A stretch of 64,000 bases of DNA. Origin: Streptomyces olivochromogenes. Lineage in GTDB: Bacteria > Actinomycetota > Actinomycetes > Streptomycetales > Streptomycetaceae. Positions 1-9,557 of this stretch are shown here, piece by piece (position 1 is the first letter of the stretch; every line of letters begins with the position of its first letter). The stretch spans positions 239,546 to 303,545 of the forward strand of contig NZ_KQ948465.1 of the NCBI RefSeq assembly GCF_001514115.1. Reading direction: 5' to 3'. The notes beneath the pieces are model-generated. The model made no database searches, had not been told where the DNA came from, and was given only the letters and a program-made list of their open reading frames with translations. Both the position numbers and the translations under genes were made by a program.

Positions 1-688
1 GGGTGAGCGGCAGCAGTTCGCAGGCCGAGGCCAGCTGGTCCGGCATGACCTGGAGGGGGAAGAAGGTGCCGGAACCGAACAGCGACACCAGCATCAAGGG
101 CATGGCGGCGACCTGGGCACCCTCCACGCTCTTGCTGAAGTTCGCCGTGATCGCCGCGAGCGGGGGCCACATGGCCAGACCCAGGAGCAACCCCAGGACG
201 GCGAGATGGGGTGCCGAAGGCGCGCCGACGTCCAGCAGCACGGCGCACGCGACCGTCAGGACCAGGCACTGCGCCAGGCCGATCGCGACCGAGGGCAGGG
301 CCGCACCCGCGAGGATCTCCGTGTCCCGCAGCTCCCCGGTGCGCAGGCGTTTGAGGACGAGCTCCTCGCGGCGGGCCGCGTACACGCTCACCAGCGAGCT
401 GTAGACCGCGAAGAGGAGTGAGAAGCCGACGGAGGACGGCAGGACGACCGAGCCGACCGACAGCCCGGTGCCCTTCAGGTCCATCTGGTCGACCGTCGAG
501 CGGAGGCTGAACGGCAAGAGCAGCGGCATGAACACGGCGGCGGCGAGGGTCGCCTTCGAGCGGCCCAGCAGGGTCAGTTCGGCGCGCGCCAGGGCGGCCA
601 TCCGCCCTGCGGCCGTCGTCGTACCCGTACGAGTACCCGCACCCGTACCCGCACCGGTTTCCCCGGTCGCCGGGACTGTCGCGCTCAT
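1..688 (-). CDS. ABC-2 type transporter permease (partial, 3' end outside window)
   Basis: Membrane permease of an ABC exporter. The reading frame starts at an ATG at 688 and runs off the left edge with no stop, so only about the first 229 residues are visible. After a Thr/Gly-rich start there is an RMAALARAELTLLGRSK-type segment and several hydrophobic stretches typical of ABC-2 (drug or lipid exporter) permeases. The start codon overlaps the stop of the upstream ATPase gene in an ATGA arrangement, so the two are probably translationally coupled and form one exporter. Substrate unknown. Confidence 0.85.
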   Translation of the reverse strand, partial: MSATVPATGETGAGTGAGTRTGTTTAAGRMAALARAELTLLGRSKATLAAAVFMPLLLPFSLRSTVDQMDLKGTGLSVGSVVLPSSVGFSLLFAVYSSLVSVYAARREELVLKRLRTGELRDTEILAGAALPSVAIGLAQCLVLTVACAVLLDVGAPSAPHLAVLGLLLGLAMWPPLAAITANFSKSVEGAQVAAMPLMLVSLFGSGTFFPLQVMPDQLASACELLPLT

Positions 689-1722
689 GCCGCCGTCCCC
701 CTTTCCTGCTCCCGCACACCCGCACCCTGCACACCCGCACCCCGTACATCCGCGTCCCGCGCACCCGCACCCCGGCCCGCAGCGTCCCGCGCTATCCGCA
801 GGAACGCCTCCTCCAGTGAGGCCGACCGCACATCGAGCCCCCGCAGCTCGACCTGCTTCTGGTGGGCCCACACCAGCAGCGCGGTGGCGGTGCGCTGAAG
901 CTCGTCGGTGCGCAGCCTGACGGCACGGCCCGCCGTCTCGTGATCGGTCACGCCGAGTCCGGCGAGCGGGGGCAGATCTCCGAGGAAGTAGCCGTCGGGC
1001 AGTTCGAAGGAGATCCGGGACGGTGAGGACGCCGTCACCTCGGCAGGGGTGCCGGTGGCCGCGATGTGCCCTTCGTGGAGGATCGCGAGCCGGTCGGCCA
1101 GCTCCTCCGCCTCCTGCAGGTAGTGCGTGGTGAGCACCACGGTCGTACCGCCGTCGCGCAGCTCGCGCACCAAGTCCCAGGTGTCCCGGCGCCCTTCGGC
1201 GTCCAGGCCGGTCGTCGGCTCGTCGAGGAAGAGGACCTCGGGGCGGCCGAGGAGCGCGAGGGCCAGGTCCAGGCGCCGTTTCTCGCCCCCGGACAGCTGT
1301 TTCACCCGTACCCCGGACCGCCGGGTGAGCCCGACCATCCCCAGGGCCTGACCGGTCGGCCGGGCTCCGCTCGTGCAGCCCGCCCACATCCGTACGGTCT
1401 CCGCGACCGTCAGTTCGGAGGGGAAGCCGCCCTCCTGCAGCATCACGCCGATCCGGGGCCGAACGGCCGCGCGCTCCTCGTACGGATCGTGTCCGAGGAC
1501 CCGCACCCGGCCGCCCGCCGGAGGGGCGAGGCCCTCCAGCAGCTCGACGGTGGAGGTCTTGCCGGCGCCGTTGGTCCCCAGCAGCGCGAAGAGCTCACCG
1601 CGGCCCACGGAGAAGGTGATTCCGCGCACGGCCTCGAAATCTCCGCCGGCTCCCCGGTCTCCCCCGTACACGCGCCGCAGATCAGTGACCTCGATCACGT
1701 CATCTCGCTCGTTCGTGTTCAT
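685..1722 (-). CDS. ABC transporter ATP-binding protein (DrrA/CcmA-like exporter ATPase)
   Basis: Cytoplasmic ATPase of the exporter whose permease follows with a 4-base overlap. Of 345 residues, the first 230 or so form the nucleotide-binding domain: Walker A GTNGAGKTS, signature LSGGEKRR, Walker B VLFLDEPTTGLD, and a switch His in TTHYLQEAEEL. The C-terminal part, about 235-320, resembles the extra domain of DrrA-type exporters, and the tail is a Gly/Ala/Arg-rich extension of low complexity. ATG start at 1722. Two inverted repeats lie 45-70 bp upstream and could bind a regulator. Confidence 0.92.
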   Translation of the reverse strand: MNTNERDDVIEVTDLRRVYGGDRGAGGDFEAVRGITFSVGRGELFALLGTNGAGKTSTVELLEGLAPPAGGRVRVLGHDPYEERAAVRPRIGVMLQEGGFPSELTVAETVRMWAGCTSGARPTGQALGMVGLTRRSGVRVKQLSGGEKRRLDLALALLGRPEVLFLDEPTTGLDAEGRRDTWDLVRELRDGGTTVVLTTHYLQEAEELADRLAILHEGHIAATGTPAEVTASSPSRISFELPDGYFLGDLPPLAGLGVTDHETAGRAVRLRTDELQRTATALLVWAHQKQVELRGLDVRSASLEEAFLRIARDAAGRGAGARDADVRGAGVQGAGVREQERGTAA

Positions 1723-1765
1723 GAAATCAGCGTCCCCGCGGACGCGACCCGACAGCAGTGCGCGG

Positions 1766-1792
1766 TGTCATCACTCCGCATGACAAATGTCA
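1766..1792. promoter_or_regulatory. Overlapping inverted repeats upstream of the ABC exporter
   Basis: TGTCAT (1766-1771), 8 bases, ATGACA (1780-1785), then AA and TGTCA (1788-1792). This gives one inverted repeat with an 8-base spacer and a second, TGACA-AA-TGTCA, sharing the middle arm. It lies just upstream of the ATPase start. The TCAT/ATGA dyad resembles sites of NarL/DesR-type response regulators that control ABC exporters, but no such regulator is in view, so the protein that binds is inferred. Confidence 0.5.
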
Positions 1793-1817
1793 GGGGACGC
1801 TCGTACGCGCACACGAG

Positions 1818-1846
1818 AAAGACCCCGGTCGATGACCGGGGTCTTT
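1818..1846 (-). terminator. Intrinsic terminator after tRNA-Gly(GCC)
   Basis: Perfect 13-bp stem (1818-1830 with 1834-1846) with a 3-base loop; arms begin or end in AAA/TTT. It lies 7 bases beyond the 3' end of the minus-strand tRNA. Confidence 0.85.
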
Positions 1847-1852
1847 GCTTCC

Positions 1853-1928
1853 TGGAGCGGACGACGAGGCTCGAACTCGCGACCTCAACCTTGGCAAGGT
1901 TGCGCTCTACCAACTGAGCTACGTCCGC
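1853..1928 (-). tRNA. tRNA-Gly(GCC)
   Basis: Canonical cloverleaf on the minus strand: acceptor GCGGACG/CGTCCGC, D-arm GCTC-AGTTGGTA-GAGC, anticodon loop TTGCCAA (anticodon GCC), T-loop TTCGAGC. The 3' CCA is encoded (1853-1855). Followed directly by a strong terminator. Confidence 0.97.
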
Positions 1929-2007
1929 ATTGCCTCCGACCAGCTTTCACCGGTCGGTGCGAGCACAACCCTACCTGATCCACAACAGTGGTCGGTAAGG
2001 GCTGCAG

Positions 2008-2079
2008 AGCGGGTGACAGGAATTGCACACTGCGCCTTCCCCCTGGAAGGGGGATGTTCTGCTACTGAACTACACCCGC
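2008..2079 (-). tRNA. Divergent tRNA-Gly(TCC) with non-canonical elbow
   Basis: Minus-strand cloverleaf with perfect acceptor (GCGGGTG/CACCCGC), D-stem (GTTC/GAAC) and anticodon stem (TCCCC/GGGGA), loop CTTCCAG, anticodon TCC. The D-loop is AGTAGCA, so G18 is replaced by A. The T-arm reads CAGTG-TGCAATT-CCTGT, so the stem is poorly paired and position 55 is G instead of T. Positions 32 and 38 are C and G and could pair, shrinking the anticodon loop. No 3' CCA is encoded. It may be a functional atypical tRNA or a decaying gene. Confidence 0.75.
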
Positions 2080-2231
2080 GTGACTCCTCGGGGTCCGGCT
2101 TTTCGGCCTTGCCCCTCGGCGTGCTCCAGACTCTAGCTGATCAGCAGGGGGTCAGCGCAAGTCGGTTGCGCGCGGGGGCGGATGGCCGGCCGGAGCGGGA
2201 CCCCGGCGAGCCGTCCGGTGGACCCTCGGAC

Positions 2232-2549
2232 TCAGTGCGCCTCGGCGAACGCCTCGTAGACCTTCTTGGGGATGCGGCCGCGCGGGGGCACGTCCAGCTT
2301 GTTGGAGCGGGCCCAGGCGCGGACCGCGGCCGGGTCGGGGGTCAACGCGGTGTGCGTGTACGCCTTCCCGGACTTCGACTGCTTGCGGCCGGCCTCGAGG
2401 TAGGGCGCGAGCGCCTTACGCAGTTTCTTGGCATTGGCTGGATTGAGGTCGATCTCGTACGACTTGCCGTCGAGTCCGAAGGCGATCGTCTCCGCCGCTT
2501 CCGAGCCGTCGATGTCGTCAAAGAGAGTGACCACGACACGCTGCGCCAC
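2232..2549 (-). CDS. lsr2: Lsr2-family nucleoid-associated protein
   Basis: H-NS-like protein of Actinobacteria that coats and silences AT-rich, often acquired, DNA. Its 105 residues match the family length. The N-terminal part (MAQRVVVTLFDDIDG, about 1-60) is the oligomerisation domain, and the C-terminal part (about 65-105) carries the WARSNKLDVPPRGRIP segment with the RGR minor-groove motif. GTG start at 2549, with GAAGGGA upstream. It is transcribed away from purS across a 360-bp gap that is unusually AT-rich for this window, possibly one of its own binding regions. Confidence 0.95.
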   Translation of the reverse strand: MAQRVVVTLFDDIDGSEAAETIAFGLDGKSYEIDLNPANAKKLRKALAPYLEAGRKQSKSGKAYTHTALTPDPAAVRAWARSNKLDVPPRGRIPKKVYEAFAEAH

Positions 2550-2824
2550 GAATATCGGTCCCTTCGTGCGACACCTCTGCGATCGCCCCCCATGACGTGC
2601 GTGGACGTCACGGAGTTGTCGGGGAGATGTCGACTGTCCGGCTGTTATTGGGCAAAGTATCGGCTATTGCCAATTCCTTTGTACAGTGCCGGGCATTGCA
2701 TTGTGAAGCCCGACTAAAACCTTCCGCGTGTCCGAAGGTAATGGGGCGCAGCCGCTCTTCTGCGATTTTTCCCAGGATTTTCCGTACAGGCCCCCGCGTC
2801 GATGCGGGATCGTGATCGGGCTCA

Positions 2825-2854
2825 CGTAGGATTCTACGAATCTACGCGAGTAGA
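2825..2854. promoter_or_regulatory. Palindrome cluster upstream of purSQL
   Basis: CGTAG-GATT-CTACG (2825-2838) is followed by TCTAC-GCGA-GTAGA (2841-2854), two inverted repeats built from the same CTACG/GTAG words, ending 56 bp before purS. Tandem related dyads at this position suggest an operator controlling the purine operon. I cannot name the regulator. Confidence 0.55.
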
Positions 2855-2910
2855 AATTTTGTGCGGGTAGTCTGAAGCGACCTGCTCAGCACCACACACC
2901 GGGAGTGCCA

Positions 2911-3174
2911 GTGGCACGCGTCGTAGTCGACGTCATGCTCAAGCCGGAGATCCTCGACCCCCAGGGCCAGGCGGTGCAGCGTGCACTGCCGCGCCTCGGT
3001 TTCGAAGGTGTCTCCGACGTACGTCAGGGAAAGCGATTCGAACTGGAAGTGGACGGACCGGTGGACGACGCCGCGCTCGCCCGCATCCATGAACTGGCGG
3101 AATCCTTCCTCGCCAACACCGTGATCGAGGACTTCACCGTCAAGGTCGAGGAAGTCGCGGAGGCAGGAAAGTGA
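2911..3174 (+). CDS. purS: Phosphoribosylformylglycinamidine synthase subunit PurS
   Basis: Small bridging subunit of the three-part FGAM synthase (PurS-PurQ-PurL), step 4 of purine synthesis. MARVVVDVMLKPEILDPQG is the family signature; 87 residues is the usual size. Two GTGs are possible (2905 and 2911). I chose 2911 because GGGAG at 2901-2905 then sits 5 bases upstream, whereas it would touch a start at 2905. The stop overlaps the purQ start. Confidence 0.95.
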   Translation: MARVVVDVMLKPEILDPQGQAVQRALPRLGFEGVSDVRQGKRFELEVDGPVDDAALARIHELAESFLANTVIEDFTVKVEEVAEAGK

Positions 3175-3847
3175 CCGCTCGTATTGGAGTCGTCACCTTT
3201 CCGGGCAGCCTCGACGACCGGGACACGCAGCGTGCGATCAGGCTCGCCGGTGCCGAACCCGTCGCCCTCTGGCACAAGGACAAGGACCTCAAGCAGGTCG
3301 ACGCCGTGGTGCTGCCCGGCGGTTTCTCGTACGGCGACTATCTCCGGGCCGGTGCCATCTCGCGCTTCTCGCCCGTGATGGAGACCGTGATCGAGCAGGC
3401 GAAGTCCGGAATGCCCGTCCTCGGCATCTGCAACGGCTTCCAGGTCCTCACCGAGGCGCACCTCCTCCCCGGCGCGATGCTCGGCAACAACCACCTCCAC
3501 TTCATCTGCCGCGACCAGAAGCTGCGGGTGGAGAACGCGGAGACGTCCTGGACGGCCGACTACGAATCCGGCCAGGAGATCCACATCCCGCTGAAGAACA
3601 TGGACGGGCGGTACGTCGCCGACGAGCGCACGCTCGACATGCTGGAGGCGGAGGGCCGGGTCGCGTTCCGCTACGTGGACGTCAACCCGAACGGCTCGCT
3701 GCGCGACATCGCCGGCATCACGAACGAGGCGGGCAACGTCGTCGGTCTGATGCCGCACCCGGAGCACGCCGTCGAGCCTCTCGTCGGCTCCGGCCGCACC
3801 GACGGCCTCCCCTTCTTCACCTCGATCCTCAAGAAGCTGGTCACCGC

Positions 3848-3851
<4 letters not shown>
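3171..3851 (+). CDS. purQ: Phosphoribosylformylglycinamidine synthase subunit PurQ (glutaminase)
   Basis: Class I glutamine amidotransferase subunit that supplies ammonia to PurL. Of 226 residues, the nucleophile Cys is in VLGICNGFQVL (about 86) and the His/Glu of the triad are in LMPHPEHAVE near the C-terminus. GTG start in a GTGA overlap with purS; its own end overlaps purL as ATGA, so the three genes are translationally coupled, as expected for a stoichiometric complex. Confidence 0.97.
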
Positions 3852-6106
<2,255 letters not shown>

Positions 6107-6164
6107 GCGGTCGTAGTGCTGCTCACGTAGGCGGTCGTACGACGCCGACGGCCCCGCCCGTTTC

Positions 6165-6197
6165 GACGGCCCCGCCCGTTCGACGGGCGGGGCCGTC
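6165..6197. terminator. Bidirectional terminator between purL and the MFS gene
   Basis: Perfect 15-bp GC-rich stem (6165-6179 with 6183-6197) and a TCG loop, placed between the convergent purL and MFS genes. There is no U-run, but this form is common in Streptomyces. Confidence 0.85.
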
Positions 6198-6198
6198 G

Positions 6199-7704
6199 TC
6201 ATGCCGGGACGGGCTCGGTCTCCCGGGGCGGGGTCGCGGTGCCCTTCGTGTCACCGGCCTTGGGCAGCCTCAGCGCGAGGAGTGCGGCGAGGGCCATCAG
6301 TGCGGCCCCTCCCCAGAACACGACCTGGGTCGCGTCGACGAAGGCGTGGATGCCGTCCGTTCGGGCCGCTCCGGTCAGCCGGGCGAGGGCGGTGATGTCG
6401 CCGCCGGGGCCGTGGGCGGCGTACAGGCGGGCCAGGACGCTGCCGAAGACGGCGGTGCCGAGCGCGGTGCCGAGGGTCTGGAAGAAGCGGATGGCCGTGG
6501 TGGCCACGCCGAGCTGGTGGCGCGGGGCGGAGTCCTGGACGAGCAGGATCAGCCGGCCGACGAGCTGGCCGAATCCGGCGCCGGCCAGCAGGAGCTCGCC
6601 GCGGATCAGCCACAGCGAGGTGTCCGGTCCGGTCGTCGTCGCGAGGAGGGCGAAGGCGAGGGCGGCGGTGGCCGTGCCGCTGAGGGTGAACGTCCGCGCC
6701 GACCAGCCGCGTGCGGTGAGCGGGCCGGTGAGCAGACCGGACGCGGCGAGACCGGCGGCCAGCGGCACCAGGTAGAGGCCCGCCGAGGAGCTGGCGATAC
6801 CGCGCGCGACCTGCAGATAGATGAGCACGTAGTAGATCGCGCACATCATCGCGCCGCCCAGGATCGCCTGGACGGCGAAGCCGACGCGCAGTTCGCGGAC
6901 CTTGAACAGGGAGAGCGGGAGGACCGGTTCGGGCGCCCGGACCTGCCGCCACAGGAAGAGGGCGAGCGTCACGGCGGTGGTGAGGGCCAGGGCGAGGATC
7001 GCTGGTGACGTCCACGCGTACTTCTTGCCGCCCCAGTCGGTCATGAGGAGCAGCGCGCTGGAGAACGCGGCGGCGAGTCCGGCGCCCAGGTGGTCCAGGG
7101 GGCGGCGAACGTGCTGTTCGGGGAGGTGCAGGGTGAGGGCGGCGGTGGCGAGGACCGCGAGGCCGATCGGCAGGTTGACGTAGAAGATCCAGCGCCAGTT
7201 CGCGTGGTCGGCCAGCAGGCCGCCGATCCAGGGTCCGATCGCCATGGCGCCGCCGGCGACGAGTCCGCCGGTGTTGGTGCCCTTGTCGGAGCCGCCTCGG
7301 TCCTCGGGGCCTTTGAGGTGGGCGATCACCACCATCGTGATGCTCATCAGCCCGCCGCCGCCGAGGCCCTGCACCGCGCGGGCCGCGATGAGCTGGGTCA
7401 TCGACTGGGCGGCGCCGCACAGCGCGGAGCCGAGCAGGAAGGTGGCGATCGCGGCGGTGAAGACCCGCTTGGGGCCGAAGACGTCGCAGAGCTTGCCGTA
7501 CAGCGGCAGCATCGCGGCCGAGGCGAGCGCATAGGCGCTGACCAGCCACGGGATCTTGTCGATGCCGTGGGCGGGGTCGAGGTCACGGACGATCGGGACC
7601 GTCGCTGCGGACACGATCTGCAGGTCCAGCAGCGCCAGGACGATCGTGACGAGGCAGACGACGAAGCCGATTTTGCGCTGGGTCTCGGTCATGGCCACCA
7701 CCAT
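6199..7704 (-). CDS. MFS drug exporter, DHA2 (EmrB/QacA) family
   Basis: Proton-driven multidrug efflux protein of about 14 membrane segments (501 residues). Typical marks are LDLQIVSAATVPIV in the first helix, WLVSAYALASAA, GKLCDVFGPKRVF (the loop 2-3 motif A), and RAVQGLGGGGLMS (motif C region). Divergent from a TetR gene 70 bp away, the usual layout of repressor-controlled efflux. The start is uncertain: ATG 7704 gives MVVAMTETQ and ATG 7692 gives MTETQ; neither has a good ribosome site, so a leaderless transcript is possible. Confidence 0.93.
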   Translation of the reverse strand: MVVAMTETQRKIGFVVCLVTIVLALLDLQIVSAATVPIVRDLDPAHGIDKIPWLVSAYALASAAMLPLYGKLCDVFGPKRVFTAAIATFLLGSALCGAAQSMTQLIAARAVQGLGGGGLMSITMVVIAHLKGPEDRGGSDKGTNTGGLVAGGAMAIGPWIGGLLADHANWRWIFYVNLPIGLAVLATAALTLHLPEQHVRRPLDHLGAGLAAAFSSALLLMTDWGGKKYAWTSPAILALALTTAVTLALFLWRQVRAPEPVLPLSLFKVRELRVGFAVQAILGGAMMCAIYYVLIYLQVARGIASSSAGLYLVPLAAGLAASGLLTGPLTARGWSARTFTLSGTATAALAFALLATTTGPDTSLWLIRGELLLAGAGFGQLVGRLILLVQDSAPRHQLGVATTAIRFFQTLGTALGTAVFGSVLARLYAAHGPGGDITALARLTGAARTDGIHAFVDATQVVFWGGAALMALAALLALRLPKAGDTKGTATPPRETEPVPA

Positions 7705-7712
7705 GCCCAGAA

Positions 7713-7767
7713 ACTGTGTACCCGGTCAATCTTTCATCCGGGATTAAATTTCGGCTTGGTACAGTGT
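7713..7767. promoter_or_regulatory. Divergent MFS/TetR promoter with inverted boxes
   Basis: ACTGTGTACC (7713-7722) and GGTACAGTGT (7758-7767) are near-perfect inverted copies of each other bracketing the short intergenic gap. Each covers a possible -10 hexamer (TACAGT for tetR; TACACA on the other strand). A plausible operator for the adjacent TetR protein on both promoters. Confidence 0.5.
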
Positions 7768-7772
7768 GCGGC

Positions 7773-8414
7773 ATGGCCGAGGTGACGATGGGGCTGCGCG
7801 AACGCAAGAAACTGCAGACCGCGAGCCGGATCTGGCGGGTCGCGGTCACGCTCTTCCTGGAGCGCGGCTTCGACGACGTGTCCGTGCAGGAGATCGCGGA
7901 CGCGGCCGAGGTCTCGAAGATGACCGTCTTCAACTACTTCGGTTCCAAGGAGGACGTGGTCTTCCGGCCGGTCGAGGACCACTTCGGCGACGCGGCCCGC
8001 GCGGTGCGCGAGCGGCGGCCCGAGGAGTCCCCCTTGGAAGCCGTGCGCCGGCAGCTCCTCGAGATGGTCGAGGCGCGCGACCCCGCGGTCGGTCTGAACG
8101 GCGATCCGATCGCCCGGCAGGTGCGCGAACTCGTCATGCGGACCCCGGTCCTGATGGAGCGCGCCTTCCTCGCCGCCCAGAAGGGCACGCGCGACCTGGC
8201 CGCACTCCTCGCCGAGGAGACCGGCGACACCATGGCCGCCACGGTCGCCGCCGCCATGCTCAGCGCCGCCCGCAACGCCGTGATCGAGGAGCACCACCGC
8301 CGCATCGACGCGGGCGAGAGCGTCGACGCGGTCGCCGCCGACGCCCCCGAGCGAGCCGGTCGGGCCTTCGCACTGGTGGAACACGGACTCGGGGACTACG
8401 CGCGCAAAGCGTGA
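7773..8414 (+). CDS. TetR family regulator, probable repressor of the divergent MFS exporter
   Basis: 213 residues from ATG 7773. The N-terminal helix-turn-helix is in LFLERGFDDVSVQEIADAAEVSKMTVFNYFGSKEDVVF (about 26-63); the rest is the variable ligand-binding domain. The -10-like TACAGT at 7760-7765 would place transcription start at about 7773, suggesting a leaderless mRNA. ATG 7788 (MGLRERKKL), with GAGG 5 bases upstream, is a good alternative. Its position beside the exporter suggests it senses a substrate of the pump. Confidence 0.9.
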   Translation: MAEVTMGLRERKKLQTASRIWRVAVTLFLERGFDDVSVQEIADAAEVSKMTVFNYFGSKEDVVFRPVEDHFGDAARAVRERRPEESPLEAVRRQLLEMVEARDPAVGLNGDPIARQVRELVMRTPVLMERAFLAAQKGTRDLAALLAEETGDTMAATVAAAMLSAARNAVIEEHHRRIDAGESVDAVAADAPERAGRAFALVEHGLGDYARKA

Positions 8415-8475
8415 CGTTCCCGTACGGACATCAAGTTCGCCACGTCCTCCGCCGGACAGGCCCTAGGCTCGCCAC

Positions 8476-9270
8476 ATGCCGCCGGCCAGGAAACGCACCC
8501 GTACCTATGACCCCGCCAAGATCCGCGTGGCCGTGCTCGCGCAGTTCGGGAACGTGCGGCAGGGCGTCTACACCCTGAGCGAGGAGCAGTTGGCGCGGCC
8601 CGCGCGGCTCGGGGACTGGAGCGTGCGGGAGCTGGCCGCGCACATCACCATGGCCGTCGAGACCGTCAGCCGGAACCTCGACCGGCCGGAGCCCGGCACG
8701 AAGGAACTCGCGCTGCTCGACTGGCCGTTCGCGACGGCGGACCGCGCCGGGGACATCGCCGACGGCACCCGCGAACTCGCCACCGACAACCCCGACCTCG
8801 ACGCGCTCTACGCCCGCACCGGGCAGCGGCTCATCGAGCGCCTGCTCACGGCCCCCGACGACCGGTTGCTCGCCGCGCGCACCGGCGCGATGACCCTCGC
8901 CGACTACCTCGTCACCCGCACCGTCGAACTCGTCGTGCACACCGACGACCTGAACCGCGCCACCGGCGCCGACATCCCCCTCGACCGCCAGGCCCTCGCC
9001 GCCTGCACCCGGCTGCTCGCCGACGCGCTCGCCGTGAAGGCGCCCGGCGCGTCGACGGAGGTGCGGATCCCGCCGTACGCCGTCGTGCAGTGCGTGGAGG
9101 GCCCCCGGCACACCCGGGGCACACCGCCGAACGTCGTGGAGACCGACCCGCTGACCTGGATCCGGCTGGCGACGGGGCGTACGGAGTGGAAGACCGCGCT
9201 GGACGAGGCGAAGGTCAGCGCCAGCGGGGAGCGGGCCGACCTCGGCGGACTGCTGCCCCTGATGGGCTGA
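8476..9270 (+). CDS. Maleylpyruvate isomerase/mycothiol-dependent (DinB-like) family protein
   Basis: 264 residues. The N-terminal four-helix DinB-type fold (LGDWSVRELAAHITMAVETV) and VVHTDDLNRA carry the probable metal ligands His56, Glu151 and His155. Proteins of this family are mycothiol-dependent metalloenzymes or relatives, named after maleylpyruvate isomerase; the true substrate here is unknown. The C-terminal domain (PPYAVVQCVEGPRHTRGTPPNVVETDP) resembles a sterol-carrier or MDMPI C-terminal module. ATG 8476 stands alone. The stop codon lies inside the first unit of a 51-bp tandem repeat. Confidence 0.85.
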   Translation: MPPARKRTRTYDPAKIRVAVLAQFGNVRQGVYTLSEEQLARPARLGDWSVRELAAHITMAVETVSRNLDRPEPGTKELALLDWPFATADRAGDIADGTRELATDNPDLDALYARTGQRLIERLLTAPDDRLLAARTGAMTLADYLVTRTVELVVHTDDLNRATGADIPLDRQALAACTRLLADALAVKAPGASTEVRIPPYAVVQCVEGPRHTRGTPPNVVETDPLTWIRLATGRTEWKTALDEAKVSASGERADLGGLLPLMG

Positions 9271-9470
9271 CCCCACCGGCTGGCCCCACCCGTCGACCCG
9301 CTTGCCGAGCCCACTCGCTGACTCCACCGGCTGGCCCCACCCGTCGACCCGCTTGCCGAGCCCACTCGCTGACTCCACCCGCTGGCCCCGCCCGTCGACC
9401 CGCTTGCCGAGCCCACTCGCTGACTCCACCGGCTGGCCCCGCCCGCCGACCCGCTTGCCGAGCCCACTCG
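9267..9470. repeat. Four tandem 51-bp repeats
   Basis: Units start at 9267, 9318, 9369 and 9420, each 51 bp and differing at only a few positions, with a truncated fifth piece from 9471. The first unit includes the stop codon of the upstream gene. The unit is 17 codons long and stays open in several frames on both strands. There are no spacers, so it is not CRISPR. Confidence 0.95.
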
Positions 9471-9557
9471 CTGACTCCACCCGCCGACTCCACCCGCCGC
9501 TCCACCCGCACCGCCCCGGAGGGGAACCGGCCACCCCACCCCTCCCGTCACACCGTC

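Noticed and set aside
1853..2079. tRNA genes as integration sites of a mobile element
   Set aside because: No integrase, excisionase or duplicated tRNA 3' end is found near any of the tRNA genes.
9267..9470. Possible CRISPR array
   Set aside because: Units are contiguous with no unique spacers and there are no cas genes.
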